Source: Strigamia acuminata
Lineage: Eukaryota > Arthropoda > Chilopoda > Geophilomorpha > Linotaeniidae
Length of the DNA: 64,000 bases
Direction of reading: 5' to 3'
NCBI GenBank assembly: GCA_949358305.1
Contig: OX442317.1
Location: forward strand, 16,858,516-16,922,515
The position numbers and the translations under genes were made by a program. The notes beneath the pieces were generated by a model. The model was not told the DNA's origin, ran no database searches, and was given only the letters and a program-made list of their open reading frames with translations. This document shows, piece after piece, positions 22,311-32,400 of the stretch; the stretch's first letter is position 1; each line of letters begins with the position of its first letter.

Positions 22311-23410
22311 CGAGATGGTCGATTTTTGTTTCCCGGACTTTGATTCGTATTCGAGTTGTTACGAGTTCGTATTTTGATCGTATTCGTATTCGAATCGAAT
22401 TCGAATCGTATTCGAATCGAATTCGAATCGTATTCGAATCGAATACGAATCGAATTCGAGTCGTATTCGAGATGGTCGATGATTTCCACTCGCTCGTATA
22501 CGCGTTGTATACGAGCTCGTATTTTGATCGTAATTGTAAACGAATCGTTTACAAGTCGTATACAAGTTGTATACGACGTGTATACACCTCGTATACAAAC
22601 AAAGTTTGTGAAAACACAATTTCCAAATAAGACGTATGTGACTACTATGTGTTTTCATGTCGTAGTAAGTATCCGGTGGATTTTCCAAACTTCGTTCGTA
22701 TACGAGGTGTATACACGTCGTATACAACTTGTATACGACTTGTAAACGATTCGTTTACGATTACGATCAAAATACGAGCTCGTATACAACGCGTATACGA
22801 GCGAGTGGAAATCATCGACCATCTCGAATACGACTCGAATACGATTCGAATACATCTCGAATACATCTCGAATACGAGTCGTACGAGTCAAAGTCCGGGA
22901 ACGGGTCATCGACTATCTCGTATTCGATTCGGATGCGACTCGAATTCGAGTCGTATTCGAGATGGTCGATGATTTCCACTCGCTCGTATACGCGTTGTAT
23001 ACGAGCTCGTATTTTGATCGTAATCGTAAACGAATCGTTTACAAGTCGTATACAAGTTGTATACGACGTGTATACACCTCGTATACGAACAAAGTTTGTG
23101 AAAACACAATTTCCAAATAAGACGTATGTGACTACTATGTGTTTTCATGTCGTAGTAAGTATCCGGTGGATTTTCCAAACTTCGTTCGTATACGAGGTGT
23201 ATACACGTCGTATACAACTTGTATACGACTTGTAAACGATTCGTTTACGATTACGATCAAAATACGAGCTCGTATACAACGCGTATACGAGCGAGTGGAA
23301 ATCATCGACCATCTCGAATGCGACTCGAATACGATTCGAATACATCTCGAATACATCTCGAATACGAGTCGTACGAGTCAAAGTCCGGGAACGGGTCATC
23401 GACTATCTCG
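22311..23410. repeat. Copy C centre: nested GTATAC/ATTCGA inverted repeats, duplicated
   Basis: A centre unit of about 490 bp occurs twice (about 22470-22950 and 22960-23410). Each has an outer half rich in TATTCGAG/CTCGAATA, then TCGTATAC...GTATACGA inverted repeats, around a unique core of about 85 bp containing AATTTCCAAATAAGACGTAT. The same core occurs at 43725-43800 and 57525-57605. Confidence 0.85.
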
Positions 23411-24500
23411 TATTCGACTCGAAAACGAGTCGAATACGATTTCGCGTTGAGAAAGAAAGGGCAAAATTCGTACTCGACTCGAAAACGAGTCGAATACGAT
23501 TTCGCGTTGAAGAAGGGCAAAATTCGCATTCGACTCGAAAACGAGTCGAATACGATTTCGCGTTAAAGAAGGGCAAAATTCGCATTCGACTCGAAAACGA
23601 GTCGAATACGATTTCGCGTTGAAGAAGGGCAAAATTCGCATTCGACTCGAAAACGAGTCGAATACGATTTCGCGTTGAAGAAGGGCAAAATTCGCATTCG
23701 ACTCGAAAACGAGTCGAATACGATTTCGCGTTGAAGAAGGGCAAAATTCGCATTCGACTCGAAAACGAGTCGAATACGATTTCGCGTTAAAGAAGGGCAA
23801 AATTCGCATTCGACTCGAAAACGAGTCGAATACGATTTCGCGTTAAAGAAGGGCAAAATTCGCATTCGACTCGAAAACGAGTCGAATACGATTTCGCGTT
23901 GAAGAAGGGCAAAATTCGCATTCGACTCGAAAACGAGTCGAATACGATTTCGCGTTAAAGAAGGGCAAAATTCGCATTCGACTCGAAAACGAGTCGAATA
24001 CGATTTCGCGTTAAAGAAGGGCAAAATTCGCATTCGACTCGAAAACGAGTCGAATACGATTTCGCGTTGAAGAAGGGCAAAATTCGCACTCGACTCGAAA
24101 ACGAGTCGAATACGATTTCGCGTTGAAGAAGGGCAAAATTCGCACTCGACTCGAAAACGAGTCGAATACGATTTCGCGTTGAAGAAGGGCAAAATTCGCA
24201 TTCGACTCGAAAACGAGTCGAATACGATTTCGCGTTGAAGAAGGGCAAAATTCGCATTCGACTCGAAAACGAGTCGAATACGATTTCGCGTTGAAGAAGG
24301 GCAAAATTCGCATTCGACTCGAAAACGAGTCGAATACGATTTCGCGTTGAAGAAGGGCAAAATTCGCATTCGACTCGAAAACGAGTCGAATACGATTTCG
24401 CGTTGAAGAAGGGCAAAATTCGCATTCGACTCGAAAACGAGTCGAATACGATTTCGCGTTGAAGAAGGGCAAAATTCGTACTCGACTCGAAAGCGAGTCG
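23411..24500 (-). repeat. 56-bp hairpin satellite, copy C right arm
   Basis: About 19 units in the opposite orientation to the left arm, making the arms a long palindrome. The first unit next to the centre has an expanded GAGAAAGAAAGGGC variant, also present at the same place at 47995 and (inverted) 57240. Confidence 0.95.
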
Positions 24501-24624
24501 AATACGAGATCATTTTTTGATCTGGGTCTTGAATGCGTCCGTATGTCACGCGAACGCGTGTTGGAGTCGATTCCGAGTTCGTATTCCATCTTGAACGCGC
24601 ATTGGAGACGTAAACCAGTTTATT

Positions 24625-25038
24625 TTACCCACTCTCGCTCGATCCCGCTTCATTGCTCCTTGTCGCTCCTGTGAAAAAAAATACATGAGAATGTGCAGAA
24701 ATGAACCTTCCAATACTCACATGAAAATTGACAACCTTGACACAAAACAGTCTATTGACACTCCCAACACCACCCCGGATGTTTTCCGGAAGAGTTTGGT
24801 CCACCCGGAATCCCCAGAATAGTCGCCCCCGAAATGCGGATTTCGCGGAAGCCAATCCGCGAAAAGGATATGTTTTTAGCGGCGCGCCGACGCGTGCGAC
24901 ACACGCTTCTGGAGTGCTTAACCTTATGGCGCGCATGCGGATTTCTCGGAGTGCGAAAGGGACCCTATTTTTAACATTACGGCGGCCTATACCTTGACCC
25001 CCTGTTCGCAGTCTCGTGGCGGATTCTGCGGATTTCAC
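24625..25038 (-). CDS. Conserved open frame in the foldback end segment (137 codons)
   Basis: Starts with ATG at 25038 (MKSAESATRLRTGGQGIG). The frame crosses a segment with splice-like edges (sense GTGAGTATTGG ... TTTTTTTTCACAG, about 51 nt, length divisible by three). Copies A and B keep the second half in frame (33399-33653 and 54043-54297) with amino-acid changes, but copy B has a stop near 54024. No known domain. It could be a captured host gene fragment or chance; low confidence that it is translated. Confidence 0.25.
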   Translation of the reverse strand: MKSAESATRLRTGGQGIGRRNVKNRVPFALREIRMRAIRLSTPEACVARVGAPLKTYPFRGLASAKSAFRGRLFWGFRVDQTLPENIRGGVGSVNRLFCVKVVNFHVSIGRFISAHSHVFFFTGATRSNEAGSSESG

Positions 25039-25055
25039 CTATTCGTACAATCCGC
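24836..25055. repeat. Foldback end with AATCCGC/GCGGATT iterons (copy C)
   Basis: Six occurrences of AATCCGC or its complement: 24836-24842, 24854-24860, 24937-24943, 25019-25025, 25028-25034 and 25049-25055. The matching end of copy B also has six. Possible protein-binding sites at the element end. Confidence 0.6.
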
Positions 25056-25424
25056 ACGATCGCGCGTGTTTTATCATTCTTGGCAAACCGCTTTTTGAAA
25101 ACGCGTTGTAACGCATCCTCAACTTTACAAATCTCGCTTAGCGCGATCGCGCTATAACGCTTCTTCGTGTCCAACAAAAACAGCCGATTAAAAACGAAAC
25201 TTCGGGTTTCGCTAAAACGCGATTTTGATATCGGGAAGGGCACGTGACCACGTGGGTAAAAATAGAATCGAGTTTCGTGAAAACCTAATTTGGAGAAACG
25301 GCGTGGTGGTTTTGCGAAATATATCACATGTCACGTGATCGGACGTTGGATCTCGTACATAAACGTTTGTGCCTGATCAAACCAGAGTCTTTAAAAAATA
25401 TAAATGCATTTCCCGATCATAGGA
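25056..25424. other. Unassigned sequence
   Basis: No recognisable gene or repeat. It contains several GATCGCG/CGCGATC-type short palindromes and AACGCGT words. Confidence 0.4.
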
Positions 25425-25786
25425 TTAATTTCGCGCCGTGTGCTCCAGTCATTAATTAGGTTATCTTCGTTGCAACTCGTCATAATAAAATTTTTACAGA
25501 AAATCAATCGTTTCGTATTTTATTTTCACTTTCCGGGAGTCTCGCGTCGTCGCAGTCGACGCGAGTCTCACCCAACGCGTTCTGCGGGTTCGGCGAGCGT
25601 TTTCAGATCGGGGCGGACCGTCTCGTATAGTACCGGGCGCGCCTCCCCAACTGACCGGTCGATGGTTGTATAGTTTAAAATTTCCTCGACCGAGTAAACG
25701 GTCGATGCTTCAGCGTCCGGTCGATGATGTGGCATTTGTGCGCGTTCATCCCGTGTCTCTCAGACTGGCCTTCGGGCCGGTCAAAA

Positions 25787-25817
<31 letters not shown>

Positions 25818-25950
25818 ATTGGCCGTAAAATTGGGGCAACTGGGGTCGCTGAGCGGCGGCGGTGGCGGCAGCAACGACAGCCCCGACAACTCGCCCCGAA
25901 AATAAGTTTCCGCGTCGGCATCCGTTCGTTCGTTCGTTCGTTTAAACGTG
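25425..25950 (+). repeat. Dispersed repeat, copy 2
   Basis: Related over its length to 26035-26553 and to the inverted 1-275 copy. It contains the hairpin GACTGGCCTTCGGGCCGGTC at 25763-25782, an (AAAT)n tract at 25784-25819, then the block ending CCCCGAAAATAAG. No coding capacity is evident. Confidence 0.7.
25763..25782 (+). promoter_or_regulatory. UUCG-capped hairpin in dispersed repeat
   Basis: GACTGGCC and GGCCGGTC pair (one G-U) around a C-TTCG-G tetraloop, one of the most stable RNA caps. It is followed by AAAATAAAT repeats. The identical 20-mer is at 26374-26393. Confidence 0.6.
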
Positions 25951-26034
25951 CGCGCGGTCGCGTGCATCCTACTCGTGTCTGACGTGGCGATCGGTACGGA
26001 GTAAAAAATATCACCCGAAAAAGAAAGACGATTA

Positions 26035-26553
26035 AATTTTTAATTCTCCGGTCGTGGCACCGACTCTGCGGTTCGTACTTTAACCGTTAATTAGATTATC
26101 TTCGTCGTAATTTACCGGGAAAAAAAATTTGTAGGGAATCCGTTGTTTCGTATTTTATTTTCATCTTCCGGGGGTCTCGCGCCGTCCCAGTCGATGGGAG
26201 TCTTCCTCAACACGTTCGATGGGTTTTGCCAACACTTTCAGATCGCCAGCGGAACTCGGGCCCGCCGCTCGGTCGAGCGGCTCAGTACCCGCCGGGCGGC
26301 GTGGTAGCCGGGTTCTCGCTTCCAATGCCTGTAGGCGTCCTTTTTGAAGGCCTCCCTCGCTCTCTCGGTCTCAGACTGGCCTTCGGGCCGGTCAAAATAA
26401 TAAATAAATGAAGAAACAAATAAATCGGAAATAGAACGCGCCCGTCCCGACGAGAATAGGGGCAAATGGTGTCGTTGAGCGGCGACGGCAGCGGCAGCCC
26501 CGACGACTTGCCCCGAAAATAAGCTCCCGCACCGGCATCCCTTCGTCCGTCTA
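26035..26553 (+). repeat. Dispersed repeat, copy 3
   Basis: Same order of blocks as 25425-25950, including the UUCG hairpin (26374-26393), an A-rich tract, and the CCCCGAAAATAAG block. The two copies lie head to tail about 610 bp apart, so this may be an old tandem duplication. It ends where foldback copy A begins. Confidence 0.7.
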
Positions 26554-26602
26554 ACCTTTTCGCGGATTGGCTTCCGCGAAATCCGCATTTCGGGGGTGAC
26601 TA

Positions 26603-27156
26603 TGTAGCTCTGTGGCGCAATAAATGCACGATAAATCGTGCTGGAAGCGTGAAAATAACGTGCTCACGGCAATGCATGAGCTGGAAAAATTGCCGTGATG
26701 CGTAAACGCGAGTTCGGGTCTGTATTGGGCCAGAAAACGCGTGTGCCACACTTATAACGACGTGTGGCACATAAACTAATACTGATAATTAACAAAATAC
26801 ACTTTAATTCGAGAAAACTTACATAATTGATCCAAAAACCATTGGAAAACATAGAGAAACACACTGGCTGTGTGCGCGGCCATTTGCAAAGTGCCCAGAG
26901 ACATCTGGTGGCCGAAAATAGAAACAATAAGTAGAAATACACACAGAATAGAGGATGCATGATGCCAGATGGATAAGACACATCTAAAAGGCATCATGCA
27001 TTCCCTTTACATAGAAACTAAGGAAAAACATAAGAAACAATACTAAATTACCCCGAATAAGAAAAGATAACCGATGGATAATAAAATAAACATTTCAAAG
27101 TCATTTCACATCGAAAAACGATTTAATTAGGTGAAAAGCGGTTCCAAAGTCCAACA
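26603..27156 (-). repeat. el3 3' LTR
   Basis: TGTAGCTCTGTGG...TCCAACA on the plus strand. TATA box (sense TATAAG) at 26751-26756. Its U5 end, sense CAGAGCTACA, resembles the tRNA end less closely than in el2, el4 and el5. Confidence 0.95.
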
Positions 27157-27167
27157 ATTCCCTCCTT
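27157..27167 (-). promoter_or_regulatory. el3 polypurine tract
   Basis: Sense AAGGAGGGAAT directly precedes the LTR start TGTTGG. Confidence 0.85.
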
Positions 27168-27202
27168 CGATGTAAAATGTCGGTGTTGAGTGATCGAAAA
27201 AG

Positions 27203-30200
27203 TTACTTCGAGACGAAAATGCGTGATAATAAATTCCGGAGGCGCTCTGAACTGAGCCACTTGGTGAAAATGTCGGATACATTTATCTCACCCGGAATCT
27301 TGCGGAGTTCGAAACAACCGGCAATATGCCACTCACGAAGCCAGTGAAACTTCACTCGAATATGTTTCGTTTTCGAGTTCTCGATGTCGTTGTTCGTGAA
27401 CTGAATCGAGGCGAGGGCATCGGAAAATATGATCGGTTTCGATAATCGACGTAAAGGCGGAAATACTTGATAAATACTGTCCAACCAGTATAATTCTTTG
27501 ACGATTTCGACTAATGCCACAAATTCGGCTTCCATAGTGGAGCAGGCAACGCTGGTCTGTTTCTTGCAGCTCCAGCCAATGGGCACACTTCCGATGTAGA
27601 CAACGTATCCGCCGAATGATCTCGATGTAGCAATGTCGGAGGCCCAAGAGGCGTCTGTGCAACCCCACAGTTGACTCGAATCGCATTTCGAAAGTTCGAT
27701 GGAATAATCACTCGTATTGGCCACATATCGAAGAACTTGAAGCAAACACTTAATGTGGCTTTGGTCGTAGCAGTTGTTGTACTGCGAGAGAGCGATGACC
27801 GAGTATAAGATATCGGGACGAGTGCGAGAAGCGAGAAAAAGTAATGATCCGATGAGCGACCGATACGGGAAATCCGGAAGATTGTCCAACGAGCCTTTCA
27901 CGAGCGTGGTTCCCGGTGTAACAGGCACTTTAATGAGTGCATCGGACGAAACATTAAACTTTTTGAGGAGTTTATCGATGTAATTGCGTTCAGTCATGAA
28001 GACTTTCCCGTCACGACGCTCGAATTCCACTCCGAGCAACTTGGTTATCGGGCCGAGGTTGACGATTTTGAACTTGCTCGTGATCAATGCAAGAATACGG
28101 TCTCGGATGTTCTCCGACGCGTAAAATAAAACGATGTCGTCAACGTAAACTAACATGATGGCCGAATGTCCAAATGCGTAAACGCAATTACAAGCCGGAA
28201 ATTTCTGGAATCCGAGTCCGGTTAACGTTTCATCGAGCTTTTGGTACCACATGCGCCCCGACTGATGAAGACCGTAAAGCGATTTGGTCAACAACCAGAC
28301 GTTGTCGGGCGAGGAGCATGTGGCACCGGCGGGAATCCGCATGTAGATTTCGTGGTCGAGGTCGCCGTAGAGGTAGGCACATTTTACGTCGAGATGAGTA
28401 TCCCTCCATCCTAACAAGACGACTAGAAGACAGAAGAAAAATCGGATGAGCACGAAGTTAACTACCGGACTAAAAACTTCATCGAAATCAACGCCCATTG
28501 TTTGGCGGAAACCTTGTGCGACAAGTCGGGCACGGTATCGATGAATTGTCCCGGTGGCGTCAGATTTTAACTTGAAAATCCACTTGCAACCTAGGACTGT
28601 CTTATCCGGTGGACGCGGAACCTCTTTGTAAACCTCGCGCTTCTTGAAAGTAGAAAGCTCCTCGTCGATTGCTTCGGTCCATTTCGGTGCTTCGGGCAAT
28701 TTAACTGCTTCGGCATATGTGGCCGGTTCCCGAAAACACATGAAGACACGATGAGGCGATGGTGGAACATAGGGCATGTGGTGTTCCAAATTGCCAAAAA
28801 AGAAAATAGACTCGTCATACGGTAGCCGATGTGCGAAACAATAAGCGGCGATATCGTTCTGCGACCGCAAGCGGACACCGTGTTCCGGATAATAATAAAC
28901 GTCGACCTTGATCTTTCCCGGGATTTGATCTTTCCGGAGATGTTCCTCTCTCCTCCATCCGCTGAAGGGCGAAACGCCGCCAATAAAACTCCAAGGGCAA
29001 TGAAGAGCACGTAAAGGGGCCAAATTAGGCGTACCCGGAGCGGGAATAGGCAAGGCGGCCGCTTCGTCAAGAAGGTCGTCGTCAAAGTCAGAACCCTGTA
29101 CAGACATCGCCGTGGTATCGTCAAGACATGGAAGAGTTGGGTAAGAGATCGAACGTCGCAGCTGGGGTAAACGCGTGGAACGTATGGTTGGAGAAAATTG
29201 GCCATGTCCTGCAACGGTCGCTGCAGTAACGGAGTCATCGGCAGCGGTCACGGAGCCATCAGGAATAGCCTCACCATCCAGAGGCACGCTTGCAGCGGCG
29301 GACGGGGCAAATGAAGCGAAAGACGGAGCGGTCGAAGCGACAGACTGAGCACGACTGATAATTCCATCATCGTCACTACTGCCGGCGGAAGAATCGTTAT
29401 CCGAATCGCGACGTCGTCGAGGCCAAGGTTGAGTTGGGAAATTATCATGAAAAGTGACACGCGACGGGGTGTGGCCACGAGCAGGCTCCTCCATGGGTGG
29501 AGCATTGTCATCCGGATCCGGAACATAAAAGGGCGAGCGTTTAAAGTTCTGCCGTTCATCGATTTGGACGTGGACAGTTTCGGTGACAGTGTTCGTAGCC
29601 GGATTCAAAACTCGATAACCGCGAGTACCAGAAGCGTAGCCGACGAGAAATCCCTCCCACGCTCGAGGATCCAGTTTGTTGCGTCCAGGCGCGGTGAAGT
29701 GCACCCAGCACTTGGAACCGATTTTACGAAAATGTCTGACGGAGAGAGCTCGCTGGCGCCACAAAATGTACGGGATTTCGTCGTTGAGCTTCGAATGCGG
29801 ACTTCGGTTCTTGATGTACACGAAAGTCACAGCAAGTTCGGCCCAAAGCGTATGCGGAAATCCGGTTTCGGATCTAACGGAGCGGAGATAATCGCCCATC
29901 GTCCGGTTCAGGCGTTCGGCGACTCCGTTCATTTGTGGGCTCGCGGGATTGGTCCGTTGTGCAACAATGCCCTTGTCGGCGAGATAACGGTCAAAATCCC
30001 TTGAAATGAATTCTCCTCCACGGTCGGTACGAATCGTTTTGATCCGGCAATCGGCTATACGTTCAACACGGGAAACAAAGTCTTTGAAGGTAGCAAAAAC
30101 ATCGGATTTACGGGCGATCGGGAAAAGCCAGGCATATCTGGTGGCGTCGTCGATAATGGTGAAGGCGAAATTAGCGCCACCAATGGAAGGCAGTCTCGAC

Positions 30201-32110
30201 GGGCCCCAGACGTCCATGTGAAGCAATTCAAGCGGTTTCGTGGTCGAAGGCGCGGAAATCGACTTATGCGGAGCACGCGTAGACTTGGCGACACGGCACG
30301 TGTTGCATGAAAGTTCCTGTCGAACAGCAGCTGGATCAAGTCCGTAAACCTGGGAGTTAGCAGCCAAAGTCCGCATGGCTTTGGTGTGCAGGTGACCCAG
30401 TCTGCTGTGCCACAATCCCGTGGCATCCGCGACGTTGACCAACGTAGTAACCGGTTTAAGAGGTGATGTTGCATTTGACTTAGCAACAGGAGGAGGTGAT
30501 GTTGCGTTTGACTTGGCAACGGGAAGAGGAGATTTGAGGGCATTGGAATACATCCGGATCTGTTGAGGTTGGGATCCGGGAATAGGAGCAGGACTGGTAG
30601 GAAAAAATGAAGGGACCAGTAAGGTGTTCGAGGAGACGGGCAAGCGGAAATCGGTCATATTGTCAGCCGACTTCGTCTTAGCCTTGTTGGAAGACTTGGG
30701 CAATGCGGGAAAGTCCTCTTCCTTCGTCACTAGAGTGGTCGGTGTCGGAGTCGGAGGCAACGATGAAACGGGTGGAGAACTCGAAACATTAGTCGGAGCG
30801 GCGAATGACGAGATAAGCCCATCCACGAAATAAAGTCCAGACTTCTGTTTCGCCCGAAGAACACTTAGTTTGATGTCCGTTTCATACGTGTGCAATTCCG
30901 AGTTGTGAATGTGGATGTGATGTCCGCATTTATCAATCCGAGAAACCGAGATAAGATTGGCGCCGAAGTCCGGTGCGAATAAGACGTCGCGTAGCATTAC
31001 GGTGCATTCGCAGCCATCGATGAGCGACTTGACCGGAACATCACCTTTGCCTGTGACCTTCGAACTGCCTTGTCCCAGCTCGATGTTGAACGGGACAACG
31101 GAAACAAAGTTCGTGAACCACGCTTTAACGTGCGACACGTGGTCGGTTGCGCCGCAATCAACGATCCATTCGTGGGATTGGAGGAAATGCACAGTCGGTG
31201 CTGTAACAACTGGTGGCGCAGACAAGAGGTACGCAGCATCACGTCGCGGGCGGGAAATTTCACGGCTTTGACCACCGGGTTGCTGAGAATTGGTTCCCTT
31301 CCGTCGTCGGTTTTTGCTGCGAGATCGACCTTGTAGTGCAGCTGCCGGTTGCTGTTCCTTCGATTGTCGGCGCGGAAGAGGGCATTTGTTCGCGTAGTGG
31401 CCCATCTGATCGCAATTGAAACAACGAATTTGCGATAGTGGACGAGGATTGCGAGATTGACTGCGGTTGCGATTGTCCGCGGCGAATGCCGACGTCTTCT
31501 TCGTATTGTGATCGGATTTCGACTTCAAACGAAGGTATTCCGACAAGAGCTGTTCGGAGACTTTGGCCGGGGTAAAATTCGCCAACGGCCAATGGTAAAT
31601 GGAGAACGTTGCCTGGTCGTAATCCGCCGGAAGAAAATCGAGGTACTGGTAGGCCTGATGTCGAGGGAGAATGTCCTCTCCGATGTCCTTCAATTGACGA
31701 ACCATCAGGTCTACACGCCCCAGGAAATCGGGCATCTCCTCGTTCGGCTCCAGTTTCAATTGCAAGAACTGTCGGCGCATAGCTGCCTGACGGGCGAGTG
31801 AACTGGGGGCGTAGATCTTGGCGAGCATGTCCCATTGTTCCTTCGGTGTCTCGCAGCCATCGAGTGCCGACTGTTTGGCTTCGGATACCAAACAATAAAT
31901 GGTTCCTAGGGCTCGTTCCTTGCGACGTTGATATTTGCGTTTCTCCTTGTCATCCGCCGTCTTCAGAAAATCCTCCTCGCCGTCTTCTGTGACGTGATGC
32001 CACAGGCCTTCACTTTTGAGCAACATCTTAACTGTTCGTTGCCATTGTTCGTAGTTGCCGGTCGTCAGGACCGGTACACGTCCCGACGTTGCTTCGGAAG
32101 CCTTTTGCAT
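27203..32110 (-). CDS. el3 Copia gag-pol polyprotein with MBD-like domain, intact
   Basis: The ATG at 32110 (MQKASEATSGRVPVL) aligns with the el4/el5 start; the longer open frame begins with TTG only. 1635 residues. Domains: Gag core (about 1-210), zinc knuckle C230-C233-H238-C243, protease D318-C319-G320, a linker with the motif E-E-D-F-P-A-L-P-K, integrase HHCC and catalytic D633-D696-E732 (DD35E), a GKGY-like region (P-R-A-W-E-G-F-L-V-G-Y), an acidic linker, an MBD-like domain (about 1039-1108), RT with YVDD at 1322-1325, and RNase H starting at T-D-A-S-W-A (D1486). It packages RNA, matures the polyprotein, reverse-transcribes and integrates the element. No stop or frameshift was found. 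It has the closest MBD match of the family, with G-W-R-R and P-E-H-G conserved. Confidence 0.96.
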   Translation of the reverse strand: MQKASEATSGRVPVLTTGNYEQWQRTVKMLLKSEGLWHHVTEDGEEDFLKTADDKEKRKYQRRKERALGTIYCLVSEAKQSALDGCETPKEQWDMLAKIYAPSSLARQAAMRRQFLQLKLEPNEEMPDFLGRVDLMVRQLKDIGEDILPRHQAYQYLDFLPADYDQATFSIYHWPLANFTPAKVSEQLLSEYLRLKSKSDHNTKKTSAFAADNRNRSQSRNPRPLSQIRCFNCDQMGHYANKCPLPRRQSKEQQPAAALQGRSRSKNRRRKGTNSQQPGGQSREISRPRRDAAYLLSAPPVVTAPTVHFLQSHEWIVDCGATDHVSHVKAWFTNFVSVVPFNIELGQGSSKVTGKGDVPVKSLIDGCECTVMLRDVLFAPDFGANLISVSRIDKCGHHIHIHNSELHTYETDIKLSVLRAKQKSGLYFVDGLISSFAAPTNVSSSPPVSSLPPTPTPTTLVTKEEDFPALPKSSNKAKTKSADNMTDFRLPVSSNTLLVPSFFPTSPAPIPGSQPQQIRMYSNALKSPLPVAKSNATSPPPVAKSNATSPLKPVTTLVNVADATGLWHSRLGHLHTKAMRTLAANSQVYGLDPAAVRQELSCNTCRVAKSTRAPHKSISAPSTTKPLELLHMDVWGPSRLPSIGGANFAFTIIDDATRYAWLFPIARKSDVFATFKDFVSRVERIADCRIKTIRTDRGGEFISRDFDRYLADKGIVAQRTNPASPQMNGVAERLNRTMGDYLRSVRSETGFPHTLWAELAVTFVYIKNRSPHSKLNDEIPYILWRQRALSVRHFRKIGSKCWVHFTAPGRNKLDPRAWEGFLVGYASGTRGYRVLNPATNTVTETVHVQIDERQNFKRSPFYVPDPDDNAPPMEEPARGHTPSRVTFHDNFPTQPWPRRRRDSDNDSSAGSSDDDGIISRAQSVASTAPSFASFAPSAAASVPLDGEAIPDGSVTAADDSVTAATVAGHGQFSPTIRSTRLPQLRRSISYPTLPCLDDTTAMSVQGSDFDDDLLDEAAALPIPAPGTPNLAPLRALHCPWSFIGGVSPFSGWRREEHLRKDQIPGKIKVDVYYYPEHGVRLRSQNDIAAYCFAHRLPYDESIFFFGNLEHHMPYVPPSPHRVFMCFREPATYAEAVKLPEAPKWTEAIDEELSTFKKREVYKEVPRPPDKTVLGCKWIFKLKSDATGTIHRYRARLVAQGFRQTMGVDFDEVFSPVVNFVLIRFFFCLLVVLLGWRDTHLDVKCAYLYGDLDHEIYMRIPAGATCSSPDNVWLLTKSLYGLHQSGRMWYQKLDETLTGLGFQKFPACNCVYAFGHSAIMLVYVDDIVLFYASENIRDRILALITSKFKIVNLGPITKLLGVEFERRDGKVFMTERNYIDKLLKKFNVSSDALIKVPVTPGTTLVKGSLDNLPDFPYRSLIGSLLFLASRTRPDILYSVIALSQYNNCYDQSHIKCLLQVLRYVANTSDYSIELSKCDSSQLWGCTDASWASDIATSRSFGGYVVYIGSVPIGWSCKKQTSVACSTMEAEFVALVEIVKELYWLDSIYQVFPPLRRLSKPIIFSDALASIQFTNNDIENSKTKHIRVKFHWLREWHIAGCFELRKIPGEINVSDIFTKWLSSERLRNLLSRIFVSK
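28787..28996 (-). other. el3 MBD-like domain between integrase and RT
   Basis: Pattern: G-W-R-R-E-E-H-L-R-K, then GKIKVDVYYYPEHGV, then R-L-R-S-Q-N-D-I-A-A-Y, ending F-F-F-G-N. Against human MeCP2 the G-W, second Arg, finger Arg 111, D121-V122-Y123, G129, Arg 133 and S134 all align with one single-residue gap. Known MBDs read methylated CpG through these residues; that this one does so is inference. Confidence 0.8.
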
Positions 32111-32267
32111 GATTGCGGAGGAAAAATCGTCGAAAAATTTCCGAAAATCGAAGCACAATTCACCAAATCGAAGAACTTTTCACTCGAAGCACTTTCGATG
32201 CACGCACAAACGGTGTTCGAAGCGGAAAAACCTCGACGGGGAGCCAATGCTAAAATTGGCTGAGAAC

Positions 32268-32400
32268 CTTAGACAAGTGTCCCCCTAACGTCCTTTATGA
32301 CCACCTGGGGCCGCGGGAATGTTAGGTGGCGCAGGGCTCAGCCTTGTCTAAGAATACAGTGACGCTTGCCCAGATTTGGACGAAGGGCGCCAAGGATTCT
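32268..32400 (-). promoter_or_regulatory. el3 leader: two adjacent conserved RNA hairpins
   Basis: Stem 1: CTTAGACAAG (32268-32277) with CTTGTCTAAG (32343-32352), perfect; inner CTAAC (32285-32289) with GTTAG (32321-32325). Stem 2: AGAAT (32351-32355) with ATTCT (32396-32400), inner TGACGC with GCGCCA (one mismatch). It lies between the PBS and the gag start. Confidence 0.75.

Larger units (their letters stand above)
13370..25055. mobile_element. Foldback (FB) palindromic element, copy C, interrupted by el2
   Basis: Structure after removing el2: a left arm of 56-bp repeats (13385-14288 plus 21753-22310), a centre with GTATAC-rich inverted repeats duplicated in tandem (22470-23410), a right arm of the same 56-bp repeats in opposite orientation (23411-24500), then an end segment (24501-25055) matching, inverted, the end of copy B (53800-54240). 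No transposase is present. The organisation, long inverted arms made of short tandem repeats, is like Drosophila Foldback elements; that comparison is by architecture only. The left end segment is not visible next to 13370. Confidence 0.75.

Noticed and set aside
26290-26340. tRNA-like B box (GGGTTCTCGCTTCC) in the dispersed repeat, suggesting a tRNA-derived SINE
   Set aside because: No matching A box or cloverleaf could be built at the right distance.
32111-32158. Extra 16 N-terminal residues for the el3 polyprotein
   Set aside because: The longer frame starts with TTG, and el4 and el5 start at the aligned internal ATG.
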